Shown: positions 21,927 to 34,139 of the stretch, in pieces
Layout: each line of letters begins with the position of its first letter
Numbering within the stretch: position 1 is the stretch's first letter
Origin: Brachionus manjavacas
Lineage: Eukaryota > Rotifera > Eurotatoria > Ploima > Brachionidae
DNA length: 64,000 nt
NCBI GenBank assembly: GCA_019054805.1
Contig: JAHQIY010000001.1
Location: 7,888,501 to 7,952,500, forward strand
Direction of reading: 5' to 3'
The notes under the pieces: generated by a model
Told to the model about the DNA's origin: nothing
The model's input: only the letters and a program-made list of their open reading frames with translations
The model's database searches: none
Made by a program: the position numbers and the translations under genes

Positions 21927-24015
21927 ATGTCTCAATCGTCTGAGTCTATGCAAATAGATATTATTGAGAATACTGAAAACAAAACAAGTCAAGAACAGAA
22001 CGTTGTTTGTTCACCTATTAAGCGCCGTAGAAATGAGAGTCCTGTGTGGGAATACCTAATTAAATTAGAGAATGGCAATAAAAAATGTAATATTGAATTC
22101 TGCACTAAAGTTTTCGAAAAATCTACTGGGACGAGTTCTATTATGTACCACCTAAAAGATGCTCATTTAATTAGCTGTTGTATAGAAAATTCTATTCAAA
22201 GCGCATCTGATATTAAACAAAATAATTCCAAACATGGTGTGGAAGAACAATCGAAAAGGATAAAAGCATTACTTGATTTTATCATTGAAACTTTTCAGGC
22301 TTTTTCAATTGTAAATGCTGAGAGTTTTTTGAATTTTTGTTATTTAATGGACCCACGTTTCGTTGTTCCAGAGAGACATACAGTCTCTAATTATCTAGAT
22401 AAAGAATTTGAAACTTCATTAGCTAATTTCAAACTTGTTTTAAACTCTTTGGATTCAAAAGTAATCTAATTTTTAAAATTTAATCTAAAAAAAGTTTTAT
22501 CTAATTTAATAAATATTTAGGTAAGTCTTTCAACCGATGGATGGTCTTCTTTGGCGAAAGATCCATATGTAACAGTGAATTGCTTTTTTTTTGATAAAGA
22601 TTGGAATAGGAAAAAATATGTTCTTGATTTTTTTTTGTTTCATCATCCTCATGATGGTTTTCGAATCCTTAAATAATGATGGTTTAATACGAATCCTTAA
22701 ATAATATAATTATTAAAAATGAAATTCTGAATAAAATATTTATCTAACAACTTCTTTTAAGACTATCAAAGATTTTGGATTAGAAGGAAAAATTTTGTCT
22801 ATAACCACTGATAATGCAAAAAATATGGTGAACGGAGTTGAGTTTTTAATAAATAAAGAAAAAAACTCGTCAACATTTCATTTGCGGTGTTCGACCCATA
22901 TTTTAAATTTAGCAGTTAAATCAGGACTTGAATGCAATCAAATAAATATTTTGATTTCAAAAATTAGAAACGTCTGTAAAAAAGTTCATTCTTCCACAAG
23001 ATTAAGTGCTGAGTTGACCTCTTATCAAAAGGTATATAAAGAACCAGAATTATCAGTAGTTTTAGATATAGAAATAAGATGGAACTCTACTTTTGACATG
23101 CTTAACAGAGCCATTATGATCCGAAAATCTTTGATTGCTATTTCTAAATATTTAAAAGAAGAAAAGCATGATGAGGATATTTTATTGGAGAATGAGCATT
23201 TTGAAAAGGCTTCTATCGTTATTAACTTATTAGAACCTTTCAACCAAAGTAAATATTTAAAAAAACTAAATTATCTCGATAAAATCATATTTTTCTTTAA
23301 GGTACTCTTGATTTGTCTGGGAATACGTATAATTCTTGTAGTCAATTATACATCTATGAGCTCCTATCCATTTAGATACAAAACATAAAGACAAAAAATT
23401 TGCTGAACTAAAACTGACAATTGAGTCAATGAAGTTAAAATTAGAAGAATATTGGATTTTAGTAAAACCAACAGCTTTGATTTGCAATTTACTTGATCCT
23501 CGTTTTAAATCAGATTTATTGAAGAAGAATGATAAAAAAGAAGGTGTTAAGCTGTTGGAGGATTTAGTAAAAAAATATAAACAAAACAATTCTATAATTT
23601 ATAATGACATTGATCCGCAGTTGGATTTAAAAAAAAAAAAGGTATTTTCATTAATTATTAATTTTTTTTTAATATTTTTACATTTTAAGAAAAACCATTG
23701 TCAATGATCGAGAGAGTTTTTAAAAAAATTAATCCAGCAACGGACTCTAGATATGCAAGTGAAGTTTCTGAGTACTTAAAAAATCCAAGGGTTGAAAATT
23801 GCACGGATTTTGAGCCAATTAAATGGTAGTCGAAATCAAATTTAAAATTTTTAAAATTAATAGCAAAAGACTACTTGAGCATAAGTCCTTCGAGTGTTCC
23901 ATCTGAACAAACTTTTTCGGCTGGTGGACTTTTTGTTACAAAAGATAGAACTTCTTTGGACCCGAAAAGTGTAAAAAATTTGATTTGCCTAAATTCATGG
24001 AAACGAAAAAATTGA
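21927..24015 (+). pseudogene. hAT transposase (BED finger), degraded
   Basis: Transposase reading in pieces. Exon-like 21927-22460 has the BED-type zinc finger (VWEYLIKLENGNKKCNIEFC, then MYHLKDAH). 22521 onward gives VSLSTDGWSSLAKDPYVTV. 22790-23250 gives ILSITTDNAKNMVNGVEF, HLRCSTHILNLAV and RWNSTFDML. After frame loss near 23373 comes LICNLLDPRFKSDLL, then the dimerisation region SPSSVPSEQTFSAGG and LDPKSVKNLICLNSW. Defects include a 29-bp tandem duplication with in-frame stops near 22660-22710, a frameshift near 23373 and an internal TAG after EPIKW (about 23827). The catalytic RNase-H pieces are recognisable but the protein cannot be made whole. Confidence 0.85.
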
Positions 24016-24115
24016 TTGATTTTTTTAAATAACTTTTGTTTCTTGTTTAAGCTTAAAGATTTATCAATAAAGATTTTATCTAAAATTTGTTTAAACTTTT
24101 TTATTCATAAATCCG

Positions 24116-24298
24116 GTTAAGACAAACTTTAACCGGTTATGTAGCCGGTTAGAATTTTTAAACCGGTTCCGTAACCGATTAAAAATTTTAACTGGTTAAT
24201 GGAACTGGTTACTTATCCTAACCTGTTCTAAAACCAACTAAAAATTTTTAACCGGTTACAGGACCGGTTTAAGATTTCTAACCGAACTACCAGCCCTA
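24116..24298. repeat. hAT 3' terminus with ACCGGTTA subterminal repeats
   Basis: Repeated ACCGGTTA/TAACCGGTT words (six or more, diverged) lead to TCTAACCGAACTACCAGCCC then TA. This is the reverse complement of a typical hAT TAGGGCTGG terminus. No matching left terminus is found between 21604 and 21927. Confidence 0.6.
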
Positions 24299-25320
24299 CT
24301 GATTTCTTTTATTAAAAATTTAGAAACCAATATTTTTCAAATGTATTTTTTAATATTTTCGTTATAAGCGAATAAAATTTCATTGAAAATTATCAAAAAA
24401 TGCTTCGTTATAACCGAATTTTCGCTATAAGCGTACTTCGTTATAACCGTAAGAAAATGTATTAAAAGTATTATTGTTCTGAACAACAGTGTTTTATTTT
24501 TCTTTATAAACGAATTTTCGTTATATCCGTGTTCGTTATAACCGTACTTTACTGTATTCGGTTTGCTTTCATAGCTTTTACTTTTAAATCATTTTTAATA
24601 AAAATATCCAAATCTTTTTCATCTGTCATCTCCTCTTGGAAATGAGATGTATTTTGATTTGATAATGAGTATTCGGCTTTTTATTTTCTCTTCCCTATAT
24701 ACATAGCTTTACATTTTTTCAGGTTTAGATTTGCTGACCAATTATTTATCCATTATATTAGAAGATCGATGTATTTCTGAAATTCTAATGATCCTGCGTT
24801 CGGGAATTCAGAAGCTGTAGAAGCTCTCAAGGACATCATCGATAAAAATTATGATTTATAGGATTGGACTAAGAACGAATCTTTGTGGCACTGGGCTTGT
24901 AACTAACTCCCAATTTGATGCATCATTACCTAAAACAACTCTTTGTACCCTTCCGATCAAAAACGACTCAATCTATTTTAGAAGTTGACCATTTATCCCA
25001 TATGATTCAAGTTTTGTTATAAATTTCCTTAGGAACTAAATCAAAGATCTTTGAGAAGACAGTATACAAAATATCAACATTTTCTCCTCTTTAATATTCC
25101 AAAGTTGCTTTATTAATGAACTCTGATAGATTTATGGTACATGATCTGTTAGAGAAAAACTCTTGCTGTTTTTTAGAAATTAAATTGTATTTTAATAAAT
25201 AGTTCATTATTTCGTCGCTAAGCATTCTTTTTATTAACTTTCCGACAATTAAAGTAAGTGTAACCGGTCTATAAATTTTTTTTGTCCAATTTTAAAGGAA
25301 TATTTTTTTCATATATTTCT

Positions 25321-26604
25321 TAGACTGGACTATTGAAATAATTATCGTTTGTTAGATTTGGTCTTTGAAGCAAATTAAACTTCAATAAAACTTTCTTTTT
25401 TTGATAAATAATTTAGATTAAATTTCTATTAGTCTATGTTATAAATACAAATTTCAGTAAAGCTAGCTAGATTTTTTCAAATTATCTCTGGTACTTTCAA
25501 CTTATTTTTTTCAATTTAAGCATAGTCTCGTATTTGTGAGTAGTTTATGATTTACAACCCAATATTCGGTTTGCAGAATACGATAGACTGTGAATACGAG
25601 ATTAATATGTTTTTTAAATTCTAACATATTATGTATTTATTTGAAAAATATTGATTTTATGCTTATTTTTGAGCTAAATGGTAAAAAGAGGATTTGTATT
25701 TTATTTTACGAGTTTAAATATTATATATTCTGGTCCAGATCTATTAAATACTTTCAAGTTTTATTTAATATTAATTATTTTTTTTTAAGGAAATTAAAAA
25801 TTGGTAGGATATTACCTAATTTTAAAGTGGGTAATTTCATGATTTCAATATTTTGATATTTTTTTGTTTCTTCAATTATTAGAGCAAAGAAGGTGAGAGT
25901 AATTTGTTTAATTTAAATAAAAAAAATTTGTATATTTTTAAATTTTTATTTAATATTTTCTTCAAAAGATAAAATAACTTTATAAAATTGAACGAAAAAA
26001 GACTGATCAAAAACAAAGAAATATTTTATATACCAAAATAATACTATAATTTACAAAAATTCCCACTAAATCAAACTATCTACACATAAATGGAGATAAC
26101 TTAATTCTAGCTTTACCTTTAAGTTGTCACTCAAACTTTTAGGATTCGACACTCGGGCTCAGCAGTCGACACATGGTGGCGCAGTCCAGTAGTCCAGTTG
26201 AAAAAGCAGTATTGAATTTAGATTTAAAATAAAAAAGAAAAAAATAAGAATCTCATCGGACCCCTGTGCTGAATTAAATCGACTTCCTGAGCTAATTAAT
26301 GATGCTAGTTTAATTTAGTAATTTCAGAGCGTTAAAACTTATGCAAACGACTTTTCCCGAAGCAACATTGACCGATTTGCATACCTCACCCGCTGCAGTT
26401 AACGCACACCAATTCACTTCCTAATTTAGAAACAAACCGAGGCCTAATTGCCAACAATTCAGTCGCTTGTTGATGGAAATTTAAGAACATTTGAGTTTGA
26501 AGCTAAGTAAACTTTCAAGTAAAGCCTTTCTGAATGCGTGGATTTCAATTTTTAAAAAAAAGTATCGTAAACTCGTCAAGTGAATTAGGGTAATTGGCAA
26601 ATGG
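25321..26604. other. Intergenic; GC-richer patch at 26100-26560
   Basis: 25321-26090 is AT-rich with an 88-codon open frame (25590-25856) of low-complexity composition that I do not accept as a gene. 26100-26560 is clearly richer in GC and lacks an open frame. It contains a tandem AGTCCAGTAGTCCAGT at about 26184 and short words such as GCAGTCGACACATGGTGGCG. It could be a decayed element or a non-coding transcript. Confidence 0.4.
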
Positions 26605-29600
26605 CTAAAAGCTTGATAGATTACATAATTTACAGTCGATATAAATATCAGTCTCATTGCCCAAACTATTAGGAGAGCTTGAATTATCTTCGATTAAATT
26701 TATTTTGTACTCTATTAGGTCTTTTTTACACGCTTCCAATGAGTCGTAGGCCAGCATGCTGCTAACTACTTGTAATTTTATTGTTGGACGGTAGCTAAAT
26801 TTTGTAAACATTTAACAAATTAGTTATTTAATTTATTTTAAATTCCCCTACTAAAAAAGTGAGAACACTAGCAAGTCTGTCAATTATACTTACTTTTTCT
26901 TACAAATAAATACCAGCAAAAGAAAAAAAATTATAAAATGCCACGATCCATTTGGGCAAAATAAAAAATTAGACTCAAGTGCCAATGGATCTAGGCCTGT
27001 TTGTTGGGAAAAACAGTGGATAAAAGAAAAAGAAATTAAAATGTTAACTGTGGACTCACGATTTAATGATGACTTTTAGTGCTTGTTTTCGCTCTCGGTC
27101 AATAAATTGTTCAATCAAGCATTTGCACATGAAATTTGATTTTTTATATAATTTAAAAAATTTAACGTAATTATTTAAAAGCCACGCTTGTTTAAGTTCA
27201 AGTAAATGTTTTAGTTTAGCATCAAAAGGGTACTTTTGTTTTATTTCCTTAATAACTTGGTCAATGTCTTAAAAAAAAAGTTTTTAATTCCAGTTAATTG
27301 AGGCTGTGAAGTTTAACTTACCTTTATAGCTCTTAGTAAGCATGTTGTACAAAAGACGATAACCAATAAATTCAGCACTGTTGTCCGTATATGATTCAAG
27401 GGAAATATTTTTAGACGAAACAAGATTATACAAACTTTTAAGTTGATTTTGACACTGGTTAAACTCATCACGGTCTTTCTAAAATATCAAATGGTTAAAA
27501 ATGAGCAAAAGAAATTGTGTTGCTGATAATTTTGTTACATTTTTGATCGCGATTCTAGCGTGGGTCTCGTACACATGGATCGTAAACTCATTTCGAATTT
27601 GTTGTACCTTTGATAATTAAATATTAGAAAAAAATTATTTTGAACATGCATCCCACAAAGTAAGACAGGTCATTTTGTGCGCTATTACTTAATACTGTTT
27701 TAAATCAAATTTTGTGTTAATTTAGAACTGAAAAATAAAAATTTTGCCGCTTAATTAAAAACTTTTTAAGCAGCTAAATTAAATATTAAAATTATGATCA
27801 AATTTTAAAATTTCAAAAATGTTCAAAATATTTTAAATGCGTTGTTTCATCATTTTTTAAGATTACAGGCGGATAACCTCTTTTTTAAAATTAAAAAAAA
27901 AGGTGAAGTGCATTGCAATTAATTACAGCATGCTTGAAATTTTTAAATTTTATCATAATTTTTTTTTCCATTAATTATTGAATTTACTGAAACTTATTTT
28001 GTTTGATGTTGTTTCATCATTCTAATATAAATATTAATACCCTTGCTAACTTTATTTTAATCATCTTAATAGTGATATTGTCAAAGATGACACTATATTA
28101 GAATCATCAAAGCATAAAAAGCTCAATTTATGATTTTAATTTAATGAAAAATTATTTTTTTGTAATTTTTGGAAAGTTTGTATGAAGATTCTCAATGATA
28201 ATCCTTAAAAATGACCGAATTGTGACAAAGACTACTCAAATAAAAAATTGATGGAAAAATATTCCATTTTCATACAAATTCAATCGAAGAAAAAGCAAAA
28301 ATTAAAAATAATCAATATTAAAGAATAAATTAAATAATCAAAAAGAAAGGAATTAAAATTTTTAAATTAATTTTAAAATTCAAATGATAAATTATCAAAA
28401 ATTGAACTAACTTGTTAAATTACTTAATAAAAAAAAATCCGACGAAATCTAAATATCAAATATTCAAATCCTAATTTTAACTAGACAATATTCATTTACG
28501 AAAATTTTTTTTAGTATTGTGTAATTAATAACTAATAAATTTAGTTCCTTTAATTTGATAGTAAATTTTATAAGGTTTTTTCTTTGAAGTTTATGAAAGA
28601 ACGAATAAATGACGAATTTTTTGACCAGAACACATGAGTTATTTTGAAGGTTGAAAGTTCCCGAACTCAAGAAATTTTTGTTGATGAGAATTTTCTAAAT
28701 TTTTTAACATTTACTATCCAAAAAATGTTGCAATAAAATGAAAACTATAAATTGCATAGCAAACTTAACTTTTTGATTCGAAAATACATTTTATTTCAAA
28801 AAAAGGTCCTGTTACTCGCATATTCAAAAGCACACTTTCAGTATTTTCATAAATATTCTAATCAAATTTATGTCACTGAAAATTTTTTCAATTGACTTAC
28901 TAAATTTTATAAAGTTTTTTTGAAATTGAAAATTTTGCCATAAAAAGACAGGAAAATAAGCTAACGAGTAACTTAATTAGTAAATTAAATCTTTTTGAGT
29001 GTTTCTTCAGTATTCTTTAAGACAGCTAGATTGTGAGAAACATCCAAATTAAAATTTTATGTAATGTTACAGTCAAGTCTTGGCGAATGGCCTTCATTTG
29101 ATCACAAATGTATCGATAGTCGCTGGTTTTTTGATACTTGGTCAAAACATAATCCAAAGAATGTTTAAGTATTGCAAGAGGTCTCACATTTGATGGATCG
29201 GGTGGCTAAAAATTAAATGAAATAAATAAATTTAAATGTTTAAAATTTTTTTTAAATAAAAATTTCTAAAACTCACGCCAGTCAATCTAAGATATTCTTT
29301 TTCAAGTTGTTGACTAACACCAATGCATATGTTCTTGGCATGCAAAGCTTCATCGTGCTCTATATCTTGCTCCTGTGAAGAAAAAGAGTTGAAAAAAAAT
29401 TTATATTCAATATTTCAAATTGCTCTATTTACCCTTTCCAACTCAAATATGTTTTTCATTTGTTTCCTAACAGTGCTCAAAGAATAAAGATTATTTTCGG
29501 ACTGAATTTTTCTGCCAAGACCAAACACAGGTCTATGAGTAGCTTCTTTGATCAAAAGCTCGTGCTCTTTTCTTTTCTGATCCATCAGGAATTTTCTTCT

Positions 29601-30719
29601 TTCTTTTTTGCTCATTTTTTTACCATTTTTTTTCGGTGTCGGTCCTAGTCTATCCTCGACAAGAAGACCTCTCGACTCGTCAGAGTCATCCGACTCGTCC
29701 GATTTTCTCTTCAAATTTTTGGACTTACTTTTTTTAAATCTTATAAAATTCTCGTCTTCATCGGACTCACTAGTGGTTGACTTTGACGAGCCGGAAGCGG
29801 TCTCACGCGACCTCGACCTAGATTTTTTCCTCTTCATATTCTCTTTAATAGTGGCCATCAGACCCATTTTGCACTTTTGCTCTTGCTGCGCCTGTATCTG
29901 CTTTCGCTTGGCCTCGATCTGCTGCGCCACTAGCTGCTGCTGTCTCCTTTGCTGATCTATTTGATACTGAGACAACGGAGCTACTTGTCTTATGGCGGCC
30001 ACGTCAGGCAAAGGCTCTGTGTCCCAGGCAATATTCAAGTCAGCGCGTATTTTGAACGCGTCAGTGATCCTTTTTTGCAGGTACTTAGTAACCTGGTCTT
30101 CACTTACTTGTTTTATATTGTGGTAATGCTGATACACCCTAGCACAGTAGCTTTTAAGAGCGTTGGGCCATTTGTTTATGTCAAACACAATGTCTGAGCC
30201 TTGTTCTTTTTTAACCTCCTCGCACTTAGCCTCTTGTTGAGCAGGCGGCTGAACAGTTTCCTTAGCCTGTTGCTCACAACTTTCTTGTTCTTTAATTACA
30301 TTAGCAATCGATTCAGTAAATCGAGATTTTCTTGACTCTGACTTAGCCTCTGAAGAGAATTTAATGTTAATCTTAATTTTGGACTCGGTGGTGGCCTCAG
30401 CCGGTTTTGCTTGAGGAGGCGGCGGTGGAGGAGCAGGCTGAGATGCTGTCTTGGGCGCCTGATAATTACAATATCCTTGCATGGCAGCTGCAGGGTTTTG
30501 GGCATATGCCTGCATTATGGCTGCTGCCTGAGTCGGGTTGTACATGGAGTAAATGTACTGGTAGTACTGTTGATAGTATTGGTGGTATGCGGCGATAGCG
30601 CCTGGGCTAGAACCGACTGGGGGGTAGGCGAAAGCCGGACCAGTCGGGCCTGCCGCGCTAGAGCCTACCGATTGTGACGGTGGCGGAGTAGGTGTTGAGT
30701 TTTTAGCTGAAAGGGACAT
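26605..30719 (-). CDS. LENG8: LENG8 / Thp3-like SAC3-GANP domain protein
   Basis: Nuclear mRNA-processing factor of the SAC3/GANP family, homologous to vertebrate LENG8 and yeast Thp3. Seven exons: 30719-29433, 29372-29277, 29205-29071, 27606-27539, 27478-27322, 27267-27060, 26794-26605, about 713 residues. The N-terminus is Pro/Ala/Tyr/Gln-rich (YHQYYQQYYQYIYSMYNP), then FDINKWPNALKSYCARVY, an SR-like RSRSRE patch and VEDRLGPTPKK. The SAC3 core has PDPSNVRPLAILKHSLDYV, DQMKAIRQDLTV, VYETHARIAIK and DEFNQCQNQLKSLY; the C-terminus is IDCKLCNLSSF. The exon 4/5 junction is one base out of frame: the A run before its GT would need one more A. Intron 3 (27607-29070) is long and empty. The ATG follows TTTCAGAC. 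Confidence 0.9.
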
Positions 30720-32219
30720 GTCTGAAAGACTTGGTTTAGCTATAACTTTTTTGTTGGGTTATGATGAATTTTTGGTAAGAAAAAAAATGCGTTGTTAGAT
30801 AGAGATTTATGTAAAAATGATTTTTTGCTAAATTTCGCAAAGAGTATGAATTCTAATTTTGTAATTTCCAAGCAATGAGAAATAGCAAGCTTTTTTATAA
30901 CAAATGAATATACATGATATTGGGCTTTCGATTGGATGAACAAGGCTTATAAACATAAATTATTATTTTTATATCATGCTTTTTCTTGGTTTTTATCTTC
31001 CTACATAATGCAATCGATTAAGAGGTCTCACAACTGTGTCAAACATAATTCAGTATTTGGATTCAAAATTAACTTAACATTTTTTTAACATAAAATATTG
31101 CAATTGATTGTCCAAACTTAACTAAATTAAGCTGTCTGAAAAATGAGTTGTCTTTGATTTTTGATAAATTTATTTATTTAGATTATTTTTTATAATATAT
31201 TCTTTGTTGGTTTTGTGATTTTTTAAGTCGCGACGAATTCAACGAGCCGAAACGAGCTTGGGATAACATTCAATAAATTAAAATATTTAATTAGCTTTAT
31301 TAGCATATGTACATAATTTATTGAGTGGAGCTTTGTTATGAGAAAGCTATAAATCATAAATTTTATCTAATTCCTATGCTTTTACTGATCAAAATAAATT
31401 TAAAAGTTATTTCTTAATTTATTTTTTTTAAAGAACTATACTCATCTTAATTCAGATTTTGGGCACACTTTTTTTTCAAACTTTGAATTTGACCCTTTAT
31501 GTGCTGATTTTTAAAAGAATGAAAAAATGATAAAAATAATTTGATTTGCTTCAAAAATTTTAATTTCGAAATCTCGAAACAAAATTTGACTAAAACAATT
31601 CTTAATTAAAAATTCTTCACTGAAAGAAAAAAAATCTTTAAGACCCATAATTATTAGGAGTAGAACAATTCCATAGTTTTTTCACACAAACAAATTGAAA
31701 TTTCATGAACTGTTTGAAAAAATTTTGATATTCAATAAATTTAATCCTTTTTTTTTTTAAATTAATTTTCGTTTCATGCAAATCTCTAATGAAAGATATC
31801 ATTTATTTTATTAATCTCTTTCGAGCATCAAAGCCCCATTAGTAAGAAAATAAAATTAAATTAAGCATTTTTGGATAAAAAAAATAAAATTTTAAATAAA
31901 TTTAATAAATAAATAGATTAGTGTGAAAATGTAATATAACAGTCGAATCCAAATTTCATTTACCTCTTACCGCTATTATGATCAATAATATGACATAAAT
32001 AATGCATAAAGTTTTAAGAACTAAAAACAAAAATTCAAGTCCTCGCATGTCCATGGATTAGTGCCCATTTAGCCATCGTAAGACTTCTCCGCATGTATGC
32101 TTTCTGTTACTTTTACTTATTATTTTTATTGAAAAATAATTAAAAAAATTTTAAAAATTAATATTCCATCAGTCCATTAAAACCATATTTTTTAAAATTT
32201 ATTAGGTTGAATATTTATT
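30720..32219. other. Intergenic upstream of LENG8
   Basis: AT-rich; a small GC-richer patch near 31229-31262 (TCGCGACGAATTCAACGAGC). No coding frame, RNA or repeat recognised. Confidence 0.4.
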
Positions 32220-33300
32220 TATTTATTTATTTGTATATCTGTATCGAGCTAAGACTCCTTCAGATTAAAAAAACAAAAAAAAACAAAATAAAATAAAGTT
32301 TAAAATAAGAAAAAAATATATAAAAAAAAAAAAAAAAAAAAATAAGTTAAAATAGAAGAAAATTAAAATTAGATATATTGATATAGAGAATAACAGGATA
32401 CATATTTTTAAATGTCTGATTTTCAGGGAAAAAGGAAGAAATAGTTAGGTAGCAATTACACAATGGAGTTGGGTATTCAATATATCTTGCTTCGAAACCT
32501 TCTTTGTATTCCTCCACAAGTCTGACAACCAATGGAATAAAATGACTCAGTCCTGCCCTAACATATCTCTCACTCAACTCAAAAAGTCGATTTGAAACTG
32601 TTAGTAGTTTAAGTTTATTATATGTCTCATGATGCATTATGTTGCAGGGAGTATCATATTTTAGTTTCAAGATGGATCTAACTGCTGAATTTTAAATCAC
32701 TTGTATTTTTTTAATGATGGTTTCTGTGAGTGAATTTAAACAAGGAAAAGAATAATCGAGAATTGATCCTATTAAGGATTAGTATAGATTCCTTAATGTT
32801 TTGCGTTTAAGGTCCCATTTTTTATTCGATAGATATTTAATAATATTTAGTCTTGAGTTACAGCGCTCTTTTATCTCAGCCACCATTAAACTAAATGTAA
32901 GTTTTGAGTCTAATGTAATTCCTAAGAACCTACTTTTTCTTTTAGATTTAAACTGTTTTCATACAATTTTAGGTCAAGATTAGTTTTTTTTCTTGAGTTT
33001 TTTTCAAAGATAGTGTAGCATGACTTTTCAACAGACATTTTCATTTTCCATTTGAAAAGCCATTTTACAATTTCTATTAAGTACTTATTAATTAAACTCT
33101 CGAGATTTCCTTTCTTTTTAAAAATGTAGCTAAGTCATCTGCAAAAAGAAGAGAGTATTAGCTATTGATCTTATTTCTTTTAGGTATGTCATTAATGAAA
33201 ATGCTGAAAAGAAGCGGACTAATTACTGATTCTTGTGGAACCCCTGCTTTAATTAAGTATTGGACCAATGCTTTAAATCATCTCTTTCTCTTAGTTTAAT
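32220..33300 (-). mobile_element. 5'-truncated LINE (RT domain to 3' tail)
   Basis: The minus strand reads GVPQESVISPLLFSIFINDI (about 33240-33180), LLFADDLAT (about 33150-33120), CYTIFEKNSRKK, then LKYDTPCNIMHHETYNKLK and LTVSNRLFELSERYVRAGLS (32640-32540). It is followed by the CTGAAGGAGTCTTAGCTCG motif and an (AAATA)n tail on the minus strand (ATTT repeats at 32212-32232). Stops and frame changes make it inactive. Same family as 5870-6040. A 20-base A run at about 32321-32342 lies between coding part and tail. Confidence 0.8.
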
Positions 33301-33740
33301 AAGTTTTCTTTAATTTACCAAATAATACAATTTGCTCTCATATCCAATATCCGGCAATATCTCTCATATCCGGCAAATATCCAATAATTTTTATTAATAT
33401 TTTGATCTTCTTTGCTCCATTTCTTTGTCATTTATGTTTTTCTTTCAGGTATGGATACCTAGATCAACTGCATATTCCCAATTATACTCTATCAACGCAG
33501 TATTAAACATTTTAAAATATTTTTTTTTTGCATTTTAAATTTAAATTAATGCATTCTTTAAATTCAATGCTCTGTTAGATAAAATTTTTGTATTTATTGA
33601 TCCTTCCGGGATCGTGTGAGTGACACTTTTAACCTTCGATGCTTTATCCCTTAAAATTTTTTCTATGAATTAAATCTCATCTTTTTTTTTAATGTCTCAT
33701 CTCTAATTACTTTAAATATATTTTGATTATAAATCAATAA
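33301..33740. other. Spacer before tRNA pair
   Basis: AT-rich with a short direct repeat (CTCATATCCRGCAATATCT-like words near 33340-33380). Nothing coding. Confidence 0.35.
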
Positions 33741-33812
33741 GGTTCTATGGTGTAACGGTTAGCACTCTGGACTTTGAATCCAGCGATCCGAGTTCAAATC
33801 TCGGTAGAACCT
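33741..33812 (+). tRNA. tRNA-Gln (TTG)
   Basis: 72-nt cloverleaf. The acceptor stem GGTTCTA pairs with TAGAACC, discriminator T; D-loop TGGTGTAACGGTTAGCA; anticodon stem CTGGA..TCCAG with loop CTTTGAA (anticodon TTG); T-arm CCGAG TTCAAAT CTCGG. No intron and no encoded CCA. Internal A and B boxes are present. A run of eight T follows within a few bases, a good Pol III terminator. Identical to three other copies in the window. Confidence 0.97.
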
Positions 33813-33866
33813 TTGATTTTTTTTAAAAATGAATAAAAAAATTTAGATTTGAGCAAAAAAAAATGA

Positions 33867-33938
33867 AGGTTCTACCGAGATTTGAACTCGGATCGCTGGA
33901 TTCAAAGTCCAGAGTGCTAACCGTTACACCATAGAACC
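33867..33938 (-). tRNA. tRNA-Gln (TTG), inverted partner
   Basis: Exact reverse complement of the tRNA at 33741-33812, 54 bp away. The 5' flank AAATCAATAA is also shared, so the duplication includes upstream DNA. The two genes converge, 3' ends facing, and can form a long DNA cruciform. Downstream on its own strand is TTCATTTTTTTTT, a Pol III terminator. Confidence 0.97.
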
Positions 33939-34139
33939 TTATTGATTTTAAAAATAAAATAAATTCTTAAGCTTTAGATTTTCAAAACAAAATTTTCTAT
34001 TATTACATAGACTGAATTTATTTATAAAAAAATATCTTATCAATTTGACAAAATCCCTTGTCAATCGATAACAAACATATAAATACTGTATAAACTAATT
34101 TTACAGTATGAATATGAAAATGAAAGTGAGACTACAATC

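Larger units (their letters stand above)
21604..24554. mobile_element. TA-flanked DNA transposon (pogo/Tc1-like ends) with hAT cargo
   Basis: Perfect 23-bp terminal inverted repeats beginning CAGTAAAGTACGGTTATAAC (21604-21626; inverted at 24532-24554). They are flanked by TA at 21602-21603 and 24555-24556. Subterminal CGTTATAACCG/GTTATAACG words repeat at both ends. The TA duplication and TIR style point to Tc1/mariner-pogo, yet the only coding content is a broken hAT transposase with a hAT-like 3' terminus inside. The LINE it interrupts is restored exactly on excision with one TA. Confidence 0.8.
21400..25320 (-). mobile_element. Decayed LINE (RT to C-terminus), split by a DNA transposon
   Basis: Minus-strand RT remnant in two parts. 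25320-24557 gives YRPVTLTLIVGKLIKRMLS, GVPQ-like SPVPQRFVLSPIL, NLNLKKCKAM and TDEKDLDIF. 21601-21400 gives LIRNYFENLS and TDINILERVQRKATKLI. Removing 21604-24554 plus one TA joins the halves as KANRILGLIRNYF, the normal sequence for this RT type. Many stops; not functional. Confidence 0.8.

Noticed and set aside
25590-25856. 88-codon plus-strand open frame
   Set aside because: Phe/Ile/Lys/Tyr-rich low-complexity composition as expected from AT-rich DNA; no splice partners or domain.
29608-30677. Several open frames opposite the LENG8 first exon
   Set aside because: Shadows of the GC-richer coding strand; the minus-strand frame has clear LENG8 homology.
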